A DNA stretch of 64,000 nucleotides, from NCBI GenBank assembly GCA_015179045.1, contig WHUZ01000142.1, positions 31,017-95,016 on the forward strand. The letters are read 5' to 3'. The notes below the pieces were generated by a model. It had not been told where the DNA came from. It made no database searches and was given only the letters and a program-made list of their open reading frames with translations. Below, in pieces: positions 1 through 11,241 of the stretch. The stretch is from Kalaharituber pfeilii (taxonomy: Eukaryota > Ascomycota > Pezizomycetes > Pezizales > Pezizaceae). The stretch's first letter is position 1. Every line of letters starts with the position of its first letter. The translations under genes were made by a program, and so were the position numbers.

Positions 1-689
1 TGCGGCCACTGGTACATGTGCTATTGTGCTTTGCGCATCGGGATACCCGGCAATTGACAGATAACGTCCTGTTCTTCACTTCCAACATTTTATGGTTCAT
101 AATAGTGATGATATTGCAATGTGATTTCTACAATTTGCAACATGAGGCAATTAACCTGTCGCCTTGGATGATATACCCAATGACAGTTCACGTTATGCTA
201 TCAGATCCTTTAAAATGCTACATGATGCATGATTTATCCTCCGAACTAATTACATTTCGTCCACCATCCTGCCAAGTAGATAAGTCATGTGTAAAATGGT
301 CTGCTTTACTATTTTACACATGCACGGTGGGGTTATTTTCAATTGACTCATTCAATGCGCGAGCAGCCAATTTTTGTCATATTTGAGATGCGCAAAATGA
401 CCTACTTTCTACACGCGCGATGAGGGCATTTTCGACGTATTTAACGTGCGGAAATGGCCTATTTTCTACATGCGTGACGAGGGCATTGAACAGGCGGAAA
501 ATGACCTATTTTTAACATGCGGGACGAGCCCATTTGTGATGTATTTAACATGCGCAAACTGTGCTAGTTCACGGATGCGGGAGGAGGGCGTTTTTGACAT
601 ATTTGACCTACGCGATGCGTGAGCAGTCTATTTTCGACGTATTTAACATGCCCAAAATGGCCTGTTTTCTGCCTGGGCAATTTTCCGGC
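1..689. repeat. Degenerate 58-bp satellite, block 1
   Basis: From about 340 onward the sequence cycles through a roughly 58-bp motif: ATTTAACATGCGCAAAATG, then CCTATTTTCTACATGCG, then CGACGAGGGCATTTTCGACG. The same motif forms the arrays at 39970-41375 and, reversed, 42930-43445. Copies here are diverged and vary in length, and the first 340 bases match the motif only weakly. Open frames in this block come from repeats without stops and I do not count them as genes. Confidence 0.7.
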
Positions 690-1517
690 TGTGTTTAGCA
701 GGTCCGGGTCAGGTCAAGGTACAAGATCTGGGTACGGGGTGGGCGGCGGGCGCCGAGGCAATTTCACAGTGGAGGCAGAGGCAGAGGCAGAGGCAGAGGC
801 GGTCGGAACTATGTGATATCGAGAGGTAGATGTATTAAAAGCTACATACACAACTTGGGTAGGATACAAGTTGTTGCGTGGAGAAGCAAGAGGGAGGAGG
901 GAGGAGGGCCTCTTCATAGAAAACCCTCGGTGGGAAATCCAAGCAAACAAGCAAACAAGGAAACAAACAAACGAAAGTACGTGGAAAACCGAGGAAACGA
1001 CTGGAAGTACATGGAAAGCAAAGGAAATGACAGGATGTACATGGATGGCCTAAGGAAATGACGGGAAGCGTCAGGAATATCCGGGAATAAGCTCGGCGAT
1101 ACCTGTCGCTGGTGGATTCCGGGGTCTTCCAGCAGGTTCTAGGGCTTTTTTTTTTTTTTTTTTTTTTATTATCAATACTCGCTTGCCGCCCCACGGGCTA
1201 TGGCGAGGGTCTTAATTAGAAAGTAAAAACAAAACACCAAACCTAACTACCTAACTACATGTATTGCCCGCGGATCCTTCCATGTTGCGGGTGGCGCCCC
1301 GTATGATCTCCTACTTCCGTCCCCTCTCCATCTCATACCGGACACATTTATGCCATCGTCCGCTCAGTCTCACCTTCTCGACTTCCTCTAGGGCTTTCCG
1401 GCAGGTTCTACGGCTTTCCGGCGGGTTCTGCGGCTTTCCGGCAGCTTCTGGGGATCCGGGTTCTTCTAGCAGATTCTGGCAGGTTCTTCGGGTTCGGGTC
1501 CGGGTTGGATTGTCACA
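690..1517 (-). mobile_element. Solo LTR, family F, inserted in the satellite
   Basis: Reverse-complement copy of the LTR at 12756-13536 and 47368-48178. It starts TGTGTTTAGCAGG, carries the shared purine-rich and CCGGAAAGCC-like segments, and ends GGGTTGGATTGTCACA. Flanking 5-mers are ccggc (685-689) and ccgac (1518-1522), a target duplication with one transition. Part of the U3 side is deleted compared with the 781-bp copy, and a hairpin-tail retroposon sits inside it at 1149-1386. Confidence 0.75.
1149..1386 (-). mobile_element. Hairpin-tail retroposon copy 1
   Basis: Insertion of 238 bp with an exact 11-bp target duplication, TCTAGGGCTTT, at 1138-1148 and 1387-1397. Read on the minus strand it ends with the hairpin (CTCGCCATAGCCC, three or four bases, GGGCGGC, GCGAG), then TATTGATAA and a poly(A) tail of about 20. 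It is the longest clean copy in the window, probably a 5'-truncated LINE or a SINE. Confidence 0.85.
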
Positions 1518-1957
1518 CCGACGTATTTAACATGCGCAAAATGGCCCATTTGCTGCGTGCAGTAGGAGCCAATTTTTGACGTATTTACCATGCGCAACAT
1601 TGGCTATTTTGCTCCAGCAGGAGAAGGGCGTTTTTGGTGTATTTGACCTGCGCCAAGTGACCTGTTTTCCAACAGCGCAAGGAGCCAACTCTAGAGGTAT
1701 TTAACATGCTCCACAAATACGTGAAGAGTACATTTGCGACGTGTTTGACCTGCACAAAGCGTTCCATGTGCACGACGAGAGCATTTTCGAGGCATTTACA
1801 ATGCCTATTCCACGCATGCGCGAGCAGCTAATTTTCAAATTTTTTTTCTTTCTTTTTCTTTTTATTTTACATTACTACGCTCGCAGCCGTTTGCCATGGA
1901 AGGGCCAATTTTCAAGGTATTCAACATGCGCGAGGACCCAATTTTCGATTATACTCT
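1518..1957. repeat. Degenerate 58-bp satellite, continued
   Basis: The array resumes after the LTR with units such as ACGTATTTAACATGCGCAAA and runs to about 1950. A T-rich stretch lies near 1840-1870. No gene seen. Confidence 0.6.
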
Positions 1958-2025
1958 GTAGTTTTCAGAATGGTCTATGCCAAAAAGAGATGAATTTTCG
2001 TCGACAGCCTATACAAATTCTTACC
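1958..2025 (+). repeat. Short dispersed repeat, copy 1
   Basis: Starts GTAGTTTTCAGAATGGTCTA, contains TTTTCGTCGACAGCC and ends near TTACCCC. A second copy lies at about 39769-39875, also at the edge of a 58-bp satellite block. Nature unknown. Confidence 0.6.
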
Positions 2026-2039
2026 CCAGCATCAACAGC

Positions 2040-2240
2040 TCGTTCCTAAACATTCCTGACAATTCTACCTGGTTCTAGTCATTTCCTTAGTCTTCTATAT
2101 GTTTCTCTTGTTTGTTTATTTCCTCGAAGGAATTGGAGTTTGGCCATGGGGGCTCTCTATAAAAGAGGCCCTCCCTCCCCGCTCTCTAGACTCCCTATGC
2201 AACAACTTGTATTCCCATCCAAGTTATTGATTGAGCGCAA
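2040..2240 (+). repeat. Fragment related to LTR family F
   Basis: Shares the order of motifs seen in family F LTRs: CAGTCATTTCCTTGGTC-like, a GTTTGTTT run, CTATAAAAGAGGCCCTCCCT (a TATA-type promoter core) and CAACAACTTGTATTCC. No clear ends or target duplication were found. Confidence 0.5.
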
Positions 2241-3173
2241 CTTCATATGTATCACAAGGACAAGAAACTACGACCACTACTATCAGACCAACAGGACTCA
2301 CCGTCGAAAAAGATCAAGCCAGGATGATGATAGAAAAGGCACTAACAAAAGCTAAACCAAGATCAGCACCGGGACCCGATGGCATACAATATCGCTTACT
2401 GAAGCTTCTGAAGGGTACGACTCTATGGACTGCTGTAAGAGAGAGAATTGTAGAATATATAAACGGTGACTACGATTTTGCCAGAGGCTTTGAGGTGGTT
2501 ATGATACTCAAGAAAGGGAAACCCAGAGATCCGGTAGGGAGCTGGAGACCCATAACGCTTCTGAACACAGTAGCAAAGCTAGGTCAAAAAGTCATCGCAG
2601 ACCTGCTACAAAGAAAAGACGACCTTTTCAGAGACACTCAGCTTGGAGGAAGACGCCATCGAGGTGCAGAGGATCTACAGCGACAAGTGCTGAAGGAGAC
2701 AGAGAAGAGGCTACAGAAGAAAGAATGGGTAGCCCTAGTGGGAGACGATATTAAGTCAGCTTTTAACTTTCTTCGAAGGGACAAGGTGGTTGCTCGAATA
2801 AGACAAACAGACCATAACTTAGCGAGCTTTGTAGAAGCTTTTATGATGCCGACCAACTACAACATGACATGGGATGGCAAAAGGAGAGCATGACAGATGG
2901 TACACCGCAAGGATCTCCACTATCCCCGGTACTATTCCTGATAGGTGTAGCACCTGTGGCAGAGAAGGTAGACCCACACAACTTCACCAGGTCATATGTC
3001 GATGATTTCCACAGTGTAATCTCACATCCGTCACTCCTAAAACTCCGACAATAAACCGCGGGCATCATGTTATATAGTTGGGAGCAGAGAGTTTGGGGTT
3101 GCTTACTTCGTTCCTTCGTTTTTATTTAAATAAAAACCTCGCCATAGCCCTCTTGGCGGCCTGCGAGTATTGA

Positions 3174-3207
<34 letters not shown>

Positions 3208-4068
3208 CGACAAGCCATAAAGATACACAGGGCAAAAATCACCGAAACAGCAGCAGAGCATGGATTCGAAATTGACCCAAACAAGTCCGAGACACTAATA
3301 ATTGGGGTAAAAGGCCCTGACTATAGGCTAACCGGATTGACGGTAGATTGGGAGCTAAAATTTACTCGACATCATAAGAAGAGACTACTTCTCGGGAAGG
3401 CAGCATGGGGAGTGGCATCGAGACTAACTCGCCTCACACCAGGCAAGAAACGACAGATATATACAAGCATCGCACGCACAATCGCCACATGAGGATGCTG
3501 GGCATGGCAGGACTACTCAAGACAGTCTCCACCAGCAACCAAGATCAAAGACATAGAAAAATGGCAATACACAGTAGCACAGAAGATTACTGCAGCCCCG
3601 TGGGGTACCAGGCGAGACGTAGTCGAAGGAATAGCCAACCTAGAATCAGCCCAAACATTCCTAGAAGGAGAATGCCAGAGGGTAGAAGCCAGGGCCCTAC
3701 GGTTCCACGATGAGATAATCCAAAACAGGGATAATGAGTGCAGGTACCTACGGGGGTCTCTCTCACACAACAACCCCCTACCACTAGCCATCCTACCAGC
3801 GCTACCTGCGGACGCAGACAAGCTCGAGTTCGAGAATGCCATAGCCAATGCCGAGGATGAGGGGTGGAACTCCGTCTACACTGACGGGAGCAGGATAGAT
3901 TACAAGACAGGCCTAGGCACCTGCGCAAAAGACACCTCTACTTCCACATACCTAGGGGAACAGACTACTGTCAATGATGCAGAACTCATTGCCATGAGTG
4001 AAGCATTACGCAATCAAGCTGGGGAACTCCTGATCATAACCGACTCTAAGGTATCGATATCCAAGCTC
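2231..4068 (+). pseudogene. Tad1-like LINE ORF2 fragment: reverse transcriptase and RNase H, broken
   Basis: In known LINEs ORF2 carries endonuclease, reverse transcriptase and RNase H; the endonuclease is missing here. Frame 2231-2893 has the RT start APGPDGI, WRPITLLNTVAKLGQK and motif A DDIKSAFN. After a frameshift, 2869-3054 gives motif B DGTPQGSPLSP and the catalytic YVDD box. A hairpin-tail retroposon (3052-3200) interrupts it. The coding similarity then resumes at about 3214 through GLTVDWELKF, and an RNase H domain follows with YTDGSR (about 3880), NDAELIAMSEAL and IITDSK. An in-frame stop lies near 3490. The fragment ends exactly where the LTR at 4069 begins. It belongs to the same family as 16615-17478 and 44907-46696. 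Confidence 0.85.
3052..3200 (+). mobile_element. Hairpin-tail retroposon copy 2
   Basis: About 149 bp inserted into the LINE RT, with an exact 13-bp target duplication, AAAACTCCGACAA, at 3039-3051 and 3201-3213. The 3' end is CTCGCCATAGCCC, TCTTG, GCGGC and CTGCGAG, then TATTGATAT and poly(A). It starts TAAACCGCGGGCATCATG, related to the 5' part of copy 1. Confidence 0.88.
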
Positions 4069-4388
4069 TGTTACGGTGTCTGCGATTGCAGCGAAGTGTA
4101 GGTGTAACTTAGGACAACGCTTGGAACTTGACCTTTGTATAGAGGCCGTCGATTGCAGCGAAGTGTAGGTGTAACTTAGGACAACGCTTGGAACTTGACC
4201 TTTGTATAGAGGCCGTGGAGGCCTCTATATATAGGCGTCCAGCGTGTCGGTTATTTGCATTATTCTATTTAACATTGAGTGCTAACTAACAAGCTTCTCT
4301 CTCTTCACCATCATAACTATGAATGGCGTGGTTATCATGCGTCATCTCTCATCGCTTATCAATGATACTTTGTTGGGTCACCCTGACA
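4069..4388 (-). repeat. 3' LTR of element A with 67-bp internal duplication
   Basis: On the plus strand it runs TGTTACGG...CACCCTGACA. It matches 8189-8441 except that the segment from GCGATTGCAGCGAAGTGTAG to TATAGAGGCCGT is present twice in tandem. This accounts for 320 versus 253 bp. Confidence 0.88.
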
Positions 4389-4589
4389 TTACCCCCGTTC
4401 TTACGGCTGACGTCCTCGTCAGACCTTCGCTTCATTGAGACCTTCACCTCATTTCTTTTGGGTAGCATTTCTGTATGTCAGGGGCCTGTATCATCCATCA
4501 CCTTGCGCTACCGTTAAACCTCTCCATGGGTAAAAAAAAACCCTGTGGGAAAAAGTACTCCATGGGCGAGGAAGGTATAGGCTCAGTGT

Positions 4590-5075
4590 CTATCACTTCT
4601 TCGATTCGTCGGCATGTGTTCCGTGCAGCTCTTCGACTCGTCGGTATATGCTCAATTCAATTGTCAACTCTTCGATTTTCATCGGTATAGGCTCAATTCA
4701 TCAGTCTTCGATTCGTCGGCATGTACTCAGTTCAGCTCTTCGACTCATCGGCATAGGTTCAATTATCAATTGTCAGTCTTCAATTCGTCGGTATGTGCTT
4801 ACTTCAGCTCTTCGACTCATTGACATAGGTTCAGTCTTCGATTTGTCGGTATGTTCAGCTCTTCGACTCATCGGCATAGCTCAATTATCAATTGTCAGTC
4901 TTCAATTCGTCGGTATGTGCTTACTTCAGCTCTTCGACTCATTGGCATAGGTTCAGTCTTCGATTTGTCGGTATGTGCTTACTTCAGCTCTTCGACTCAT
5001 CGGCATAGCTCAATTATCAATTGTCAGTCTTCAATTCGTCGGTATGTGCTTAGTTCAATTGTCAACTCTTCGATC
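4590..5075. repeat. Tandem repeat in the 3' region of element A
   Basis: Alternating modules such as CTTCGATTCGTCGGCATG, TACTTCAGCTCTTCGACTC and CAATTATCAATTGTCAG. The last three GTCAGTCTTCAATTCG starts lie at 4772, 4894 and 5023, giving periods of 122 and 129 bp. It lies between the pol stop and the 3' LTR, in the transcribed 3' UTR. Confidence 0.8.
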
Positions 5076-7305
5076 CATTGGCTTTCTTGGGTGCTCATTA
5101 TGAAATTTAATAATTTCCTGCAGTACTAAAGGAGCCTGTAAATCATCGAATGATTCCCATGTGTCGGATTCTGCACCATAATCTTTCCAATGGACTCGGT
5201 ACTTTACGCCCCCTTTGGTGCGTCTGCTATCAACAATACAATCCACCTCATATAGTGGTTCCTCTTCTCCATCATTATCTTCATTGTCACTTCTCGATGA
5301 TGGATCAACCTGTGGTTGCACTCTATCTTTAAAAGGCTTCAGTAGTGAAGTGTGTATCACCTTGTGCAGGCGTAGCCTTTTAGGAATGTTTAGCTCATAC
5401 GCATGCCGGCTGATTCGTCGAGTAATGGTGTATGGGCCAATATACTTGCTGGATAAGGACTTGTTTCCAGTTTGTACTGTCAAATTGCGGCGATCCACCC
5501 ATACTTGGTCTCCAACTTGAAATTGGCGAGATTTGTCAATGTGGAGTGCAGAGCGCTTATCGTTGATCTGCTTGAGGGTTTGGTGAATCTGGCTGTGTAC
5601 TGCGGCCATACGTTCAATCCATTCTTCAGCAGCTGGGCTGGCATATATGTAATCATCATTGACATGAATAGTACGTGGGTCAAACCCATACAGGCTGCGG
5701 AATGGGCTGTATCCATGTGTGGCGGTATTTGTGGAGTTGTATGCGAATTCGGCTAGTGGTAGCCATTGTACCCAACGTTTCTGACGATCATGGCAGTAGA
5801 TTCTCAAGTATTGTTTGAGTGTTTGTATCGCTCTCTCACTCAAGCCATCTGTCTGTGGGTGATGTGCTGTTGACAGCCTCAGACCAATATGAAGTTTCGC
5901 ATTTAGATCTCGCATAAATGCACTTGTGAATTGTGGGCCACGGTCTGAGGTAACATGCCTGGGTAAGCCATGAAGTCGCCAAATTTCACAAATGTAGGCA
6001 TTTGCTACGTCCTCTGCTGTCCATGTCGTTTTAGCAGGTATATAGTGCTGCATCTTAGTAAAACGGTCTGTGATAACTAAGACAGCATTGAATCCTTCAC
6101 TTTCAGGAAGTTCTCCTACAAAGTCCATAGCTATTTCTTCCCAGGGTAGAGTTCCTGTAGGCATTGGTACTAATTTCGTTTGGCGGGCATGTCTGTCTGC
6201 TTTAGCCTTTTGGCAATGATGGCAACCAGCAACATAGCGTGAGATATCCTCTTGCCATCCTTTCCATATAAAGTTGCGTGATACAAGCTCTTCAGTACGT
6301 CGTCGTCCCCAATGGCCCGCAACTCTGGAATCATGACACTGTTGTAGCACAGCATGCTGACAATCAGTAGGTACAATAAGCAGTCCGCCTTCAATATCTT
6401 TGGGCCATGTTGTGACATCAATTCCTTCTAGGTTTGGGTCTGGAACGTCTTCTTCTTCAGGGTCTGAAGCATCTTCTTCATTGGCTGGAGTATCTTTGTT
6501 GGCTGGAGCATCTTCGTTGGCTGGAGCATCTTCGTTGGCTTGTGCAACTATAAGTTGGCCTTCTTTGAACATTGGTGCATTGGTTCCTGAAGGTTCGTTA
6601 CGTTCTCGTCGTGTGATAGCATCTGGGCGTCCCATAGCTGATCCCGGTCGATACTTGATAATGTAGTCAAATTCAGCGAGCTTTTCGGCCCATTCAGCCT
6701 GTCGCATGTTTAATCTTGGCTTGGTCTGAAAGTACTGTAGTCCTTGATGATCTGTATGTACTTCAAACTGCATTGTCAAACTAAGAAGCCATGTACGCCA
6801 GTGTAGTAAAGAGCTGACGATTGCCCATAACTCTTTATCATGTATAGGCCAGTTGCGTTGATGTTGCTTTAGTAACCGTGAGTGGCAGTCCACCAATTTC
6901 CACTGCCGGGCTTCAGCCTCATTTTCGTCTGTTGCTGGGTGTAATTGAGAGAATACTCCTGCAATAGCTTGATTTGATGCATCCGTTTCAATGAGTGTGC
7001 GTAGTGTTCTATCATACTATGCAAGTATAGGAGCAGATTCAAATAGCTTTTTCAATTCGTCAAATGCACTCTGTTGTTGTTCAGCCCAGGACCATGGTAT
7101 ATCCTTACACGTCAACTCAACGAGTGGCTTGGTTTGTGCACTGTAATTCTTGATGAATCGTCTGTAGAAGTTGGTGAATCCTAGAAAAGACTGTACTTCT
7201 TTCTTTCTTTGCGGTGCTTTCCAATCTTGAATCACTTTTACTTTCTTTGGATCAATTTTGACTTCAGTACCATTGATGATATATCCTAGAAAGCAGGTTT
7301 CTTTG
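5055..7305 (-). pseudogene. Ty3 pol remnant: RT end, RNase H, integrase, chromodomain
   Basis: One frame broken by a single TAG at 7017-7019. N to C: end of RT connection (GYIINGTEVKIDPKKVK, SFLGFTNFYRRFIKNYS), RNase H (ETDASNQAIAGV, HDKELWAIV, HTDHQGL), a short acidic repeat of APANED, and the integrase zinc finger H-x5-H...C-x2-C ending GCHHCQKAK. The DDE core follows: MDFVGELPESEGF, SDRGPQFTSAF and HHPQTDGLSERAIQ. It ends in a chromodomain (YRVHWKDYGAESDTWESF). Chromodomains of this clade steer integration to heterochromatin. RT palm and protease are missing, so it cannot act alone. Confidence 0.9.
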
Positions 7306-8059
7306 ACGTGGATGCAGATGTGGATGCAGATGTCGATTGACTAGTATTAGTAGTTAGTAAAGCAGGGTGTAATACCTTACATAGAACTATATCTACAAAA
7401 TTGTGAGCGTCAAGCATCACAGTGACCTGGTAAGTTGCCATTTTTTAGTATCAGATAACTCTAGTAATTTTACAGTTGATACTGGCTTAGTACTTCAAAA
7501 TCCGGTTCTGCAGTCTCTTCCTATATGCCCTTTGCGTCTACACTTGAAACAGAGGCCTGCTTTAATTCCTACATCCTTCTCATGCTGAGAAACATAATTT
7601 CTAGTCTTAATATTGTTTCTGGGAAGTGTTGTTTGTTGTCCGTAATGCTACCATGTTTTGAAATTCATACTCAAATTCATCAAAATTTGAGGTACCATCA
7701 AATCTAGGTATCTCTGTAAGGCGGAGTGTTTGAATGGCATTGCGGTCCTCCTTACTGATTGCGGTGTCTAAGTTATTTGCTTCCGAGTTTGCTGAGACTG
7801 ATAGAGTTGCCGGGGCTGCCAGAGTTGCTGGGGTTGCCGGAATTGCCAGAGTTGCTGGGGTTGCCGGAATTGCCGGGGTGGCTGCCAGAGTTGCTACTTT
7901 TCGTTCTAGCTTCTTGATGGTAGCCTGGAGGGCTTGTATAGTCTGTTGAGTAGTTGCAGTCGATCTTGGGGGTTCCGGTGAGAGTGATCCTAATGTTGGG
8001 GAGTAGGGTGTAGGCGATCCCAATGTTGGGGAGTAGGGCACTTCGTCATCCATATCCAT
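7305..8059 (-). pseudogene. Gag remnant of element A
   Basis: The ORF 7607-8059 begins MDMDDEVPYSPTLGSP, with SPTLGSP repeats, then a coiled-coil-like stretch and an A/T/P-rich run, and ends in a gag-like IPRFDGTSNFDEFEYEF. After a frameshift a zinc knuckle is visible at about 7509-7550: C-x2-C-x4-H-x4-C as CFKCRRKGHIGRDC. Between this knuckle and pol the frame is lost and a large deletion is implied. The start is the first ATG after the 5' LTR leader. Confidence 0.8.
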
Positions 8060-8188
8060 TTGTGCAAGCGAGTAACTTCAAAGGGTTGGAGGCGAGAACG
8101 TTTGTTGAGTAAAGGTAAACGGTAAGGCGTTGAGGTAAAAGGTAAAGGTAAGGCGTTGAGGTAAAAGGTAAAAGGTTCAGCGTTGTAA

Positions 8189-8441
8189 TGTTACGGTATC
8201 TGCGATTGCAGCGAAGTGTAGGTGTAACTTAGGACAACGCTTGGAACTTGACCTTTGTATAGAGGCCGTGGAGGCCTCTATATATAGGCGTCCAGCGTGT
8301 CGGTTATTTGCATTATTCTATTTAACATTGAGTGCTAACTAACAAGCTTCTCTCTCTTCACCATCATAACTATGAATGGCGTGATTATCATGCGTCATCT
8401 CTCATCGCTTATCAATGATACTTTGTTGGGTCACCCTGACA
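8189..8441 (-). repeat. 5' LTR of element A
   Basis: 253 bp, TGTTACGG...CCCTGACA on the plus strand. It contains CTCTATATATAGGCG, a TATA-like core usable in both orientations. Confidence 0.88.
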
Positions 8442-8592
8442 GCTGCCGTCAAAGACAAAACTGGTTGAAGAGGGGAAGAAGACCAGTTCGGTGGTGTTTT
8501 ATCTGGAGAAGACGACCGAGGTGGAAAAAGTGAGGCTTGGGGGACGTTGGTTGGGAGTGGACCAGTACGAGTGGGACAGGGGACGGAAATAG
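8442..8592 (+). pseudogene. Possible LINE ORF1 tail
   Basis: A short frame reads KLVEEGKKTSSVVFYLEK, then VRLGGRWLGVDQYEWDRGRK and a stop at 8590. Its style resembles ORF1 nucleic-acid-binding proteins of Tad-like LINEs, but I see no zinc knuckle, and the assignment rests on composition and neighbourhood only. Confidence 0.35.
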
Positions 8593-8619
8593 GTACTGGG
8601 ACATATCTACTCCCGCATC

Positions 8620-8720
8620 TTTTTTTTTTTTTTTTTTTTTATTTCATTACTCGCATGCCGCCCTATGGGCTATGGCGAGGTTTTATTTAAAGATAATCAA
8701 GGAAAAAAAATTATGTCTAG
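8620..8720 (-). mobile_element. Hairpin-tail retroposon copy 3
   Basis: Poly(T) of about 21, then TTCATTACTCGCATGCCGCC, a CTAT spacer and GGGCTATGGCGAGG: the same hairpin tail read in reverse. The 5' boundary and target duplication are unclear because another copy starts beside it. Confidence 0.7.
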
Positions 8721-8727
8721 CTTCACT

Positions 8728-9032
8728 GAGACTCACCGCGGGCATCACTTGTACTTAGTTGGTTTTTGCTTTTAGTTAATATAAGACCCTGTTAGAGATC
8801 TACAGTAATGTCGGAGTGTCGGAGGTGTCGGATATCAGAGAGGTCCGTGATAAAGGGTGGTAAGGGCCCGAGAGCAACCTCATGCTCTATGTATATAGGT
8901 GTATTACTTTGGCTACTCTCTCTACGAAGGAATAACAATCATCTCTTTCTACCCAAAGCTCAACAGACCCTCGCCATAGCCCGTTGGGCGGCACGCGAGT
9001 ATTGATATAAAAAAAAAAAAAAAAAAAAATAT
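8728..9032 (+). mobile_element. Hairpin-tail retroposon copy 4, split by a solo LTR
   Basis: The 5' part ACCGCGGGCATCACTTGTAC resembles copy 2. The 3' part (8969-9032) has CTCGCCATAGCCC, GTT, GGGCGGCACGCGAG, TATTGATAT and poly(A). The two halves are separated by the LTR at 8790-8965. The target duplication of the retroposon itself was not resolved. Confidence 0.65.
8790..8965 (+). mobile_element. Short solo LTR (176 bp)
   Basis: TGTTAGAGATC...AAAGCTCAACA, flanked by a perfect 5-bp duplication GACCC at 8785-8789 and 8966-8970. It contains the TATA-like TATGTATATAGG. It is a distinct family from the other LTRs here. Confidence 0.75.
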
Positions 9033-9505
9033 CAAGCTCCAAGCTCACCCCGAGCCCGACACAAAAGGCCCAGACACCCAGAACTCCCTCCCGCCCTAAG
9101 ACCAAGCTCCCTACCTCACCAATGTCTGAGCCGAGCTGGAGGGTGAGCTCGAGCTGGCCTGGCATGAGCTCGAGCCTGGATTGATTATATGCATAATATT
9201 GACAAACTAAACTAAACTAAGCTAAATTTCCAAACTACTATCAGCTAAATTGTGCATTTCGAAGTTGTTGGTAGGTCAGAATGAGCTCCAAGTCTCTAAT
9301 TATTACTATATTAGGTATTTACAGTTTATGAAACCTTGCACTGGCTAAGCATTTTAGCGAGCTGTCAAGAAAAACACAAGCATGATCTTGGCTCGTTTGA
9401 GCTCGAGCCGGCTCGAGCTGGCTCGGCTCGTGCCGCTCACTATCATCTGCCCAATCCTCACGGCCGGCAGCCTCAATACCTGCTATAAAGTCTCAGCAGG
9501 CACTG
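9033..9505. other. Intergenic, CTCGAGC-rich
   Basis: Low-complexity runs of CAAGCTC and GCTCGAGC with near-palindromic GAGCTCGAGCC segments. TATAAAG at about 9483-9489 sits some 20 bp before the start codon of the next gene and may serve as its core promoter. No gene seen. Confidence 0.5.
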
Positions 9506-10458
9506 ATGGACTTCTTAATTGAGCAACTTTTTGGAACAGAAACTTGCTGCCCTGTTGCGCACGAGGAGGATATGGATAGCAAAAGTATTTCAGAGTTAAC
9601 CGCCACTATTTCCGAGTCATTAAATGGTCTTGACTTATTGGAAGACGTTCACTTATTGAGTAGTGAAAATGTACCTGATGTGGACACAGAGACTATGCGG
9701 CATTTGTTTGAGGGTGTTAAAGCAGAATCTCCTGGTAGTTCTGGTGCTTTTGATAACCCAATTGTTATCTCGGACTCGGATACGGACTTACCGTCAGACT
9801 CAACCTTAAGCTCACAAGTATTACGCGGGCGGCACAGACCACAACCGCATAATGAGTCGCAAGGGAACGTGCCCAGCTATTCCGCATTTGCAAGTAGTAA
9901 TACCACATCTGCGCTGGTTGGACAATCACTTGTTACAGTGGATATTGACAGCTTTTTGGCACTGCCACATACGCTTGGATTTGCAAAATCAGGACTTAAT
10001 GTGAGTACTACTTTATAAGGAAAATTTTATTCATTTGCTTATAATATTTAGCTTTGCTTCCATCCATCTCGCGCCGCCAATTTAAGTAGCAATATTTACT
10101 TGTGGTGTAAAATTGCTCCATCGGAGGAACATAACAGACCGCGATCCAAGCTGGTGCCTTATAATAAAGTTCCAAATACTTATTTAGGTCGGGTTTCAAG
10201 CTTTCCCGAATGTGAGCTTTACGTTGTATTTCCACATCTGTATTATGACGAGAGGCCCACCAACTACTTGACCGATGATCAATCGGAACGCTTCATGGCA
10301 GTCATGCTCAAGGCACTCGCCGACACAGGTTTCTACAACTCTGGGTATCTCCAGCACCTGCCTGGGTCTGCGGCGCATGCTAAACTTGCCGCCTTTGCCA
10401 AGGCAAGAGAAACTGGAGTCAGTTTAACGCAACCAGTTGCCAGACAACAGGCGTTACA

Positions 10459-11241
10459 TGTTACGGCTAAGGTGGAAACTTACCCACCACTGTGGCAAGG
10501 GGCAAGGGTTCCACTACTACTAGCTGTCACGGCTAAGGTGAAGACTTACCCGCCAAGGGGATAACGCTTACCCTGTAATCGAACATAAGACCAATGCTGA
10601 CTGACCGGACTGATCACCCGTTACTGTAGGCTTGGCTGTTGATTCTCGCATCGTTTAGATAGGGTAGTACTACGGAAGTGTGTGTCATTCGAAACGCAGC
10701 TTGATGCATGCACTCTACTTACGAAAGCTTTATTAATATACGCACATGCATTAGTACATTCGTTATCTTTGTCCCGTACTATTTTTGCATGTTTTCAGTT
10801 ACGTGTGCCTATTACCACAGGTATTGGCATTGATAAGGAATCGCCGCAGTGCCAGCCAATTATTCATTTGTTGACTACTCATGTATGACTGCGCTGAAGT
10901 CTATATAAGCGCCGGCTGGCGATAGCATAGTTAAAAGAAATCAAGACACTAGCGGTGTTCTAAGTTTCTCTATAAACTCTGAAACCTATCGTTTCCTTTC
11001 TACGCCCGTGAATCGCTCCGCTCCGCTGCGCGCTCCACGCAAAACAGCTGCCCATTCGGCCCGCCGTATCCACACCTCCGTAGCCATTCCGACCCGCCGT
11101 ATACACACTTCCGTGGCGACTCCGGCACCGCTGTACGCAAACCTCCGTAGCGACTCCGACCCGCCGTATACACTCCTCCGTAGCCGTAACATCCGGTGCC
11201 TTCCAGCGCCTACCGGAGCCTAGCCCCTCACGCCCGTAACA
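10459..11241 (+). mobile_element. Solo LTR, family B (783 bp)
   Basis: TGTTACGGCTAAGG...CACGCCCGTAACA with a perfect 5-bp duplication TTACA at 10454-10458 and 11242-11246. It has a TATA box (GTCTATATAAGCGCC near 10899) and, near its 3' end, about four copies of a 33-bp motif (CCGTATACACACTTCCGTGG and similar). It is the same family as the LTRs of element B (609 bp) and the expanded loci at 46697 and 48316. Confidence 0.92.

Larger units (their letters stand above)
4069..8441 (-). mobile_element. Decayed Ty3 chromovirus A
   Basis: LTR retrotransposon read on the minus strand: 5' LTR 8189-8441, gag remnant 7305-8059, pol remnant 5055-7305, a tandem-repeat 3' region and 3' LTR 4069-4388. Total is 4.4 kb, shorter than a full element because most of gag's C-terminal half, the protease and the start of RT are deleted near 7300-7500. 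Flanks (AGCTC and GCTGC) do not form a clean 5-bp duplication, so the two LTRs may come from a recombined pair. It sits between two LINE pieces. Confidence 0.85.

Noticed and set aside
18..386. 122-residue ORF at the left edge
   Set aside because: No domain or gene-like features. It runs into degenerate satellite sequence.
1240..1258. CCTAACTA words that look telomere-like
   Set aside because: Only two or three imperfect units inside a retroposon; not a telomeric tract.
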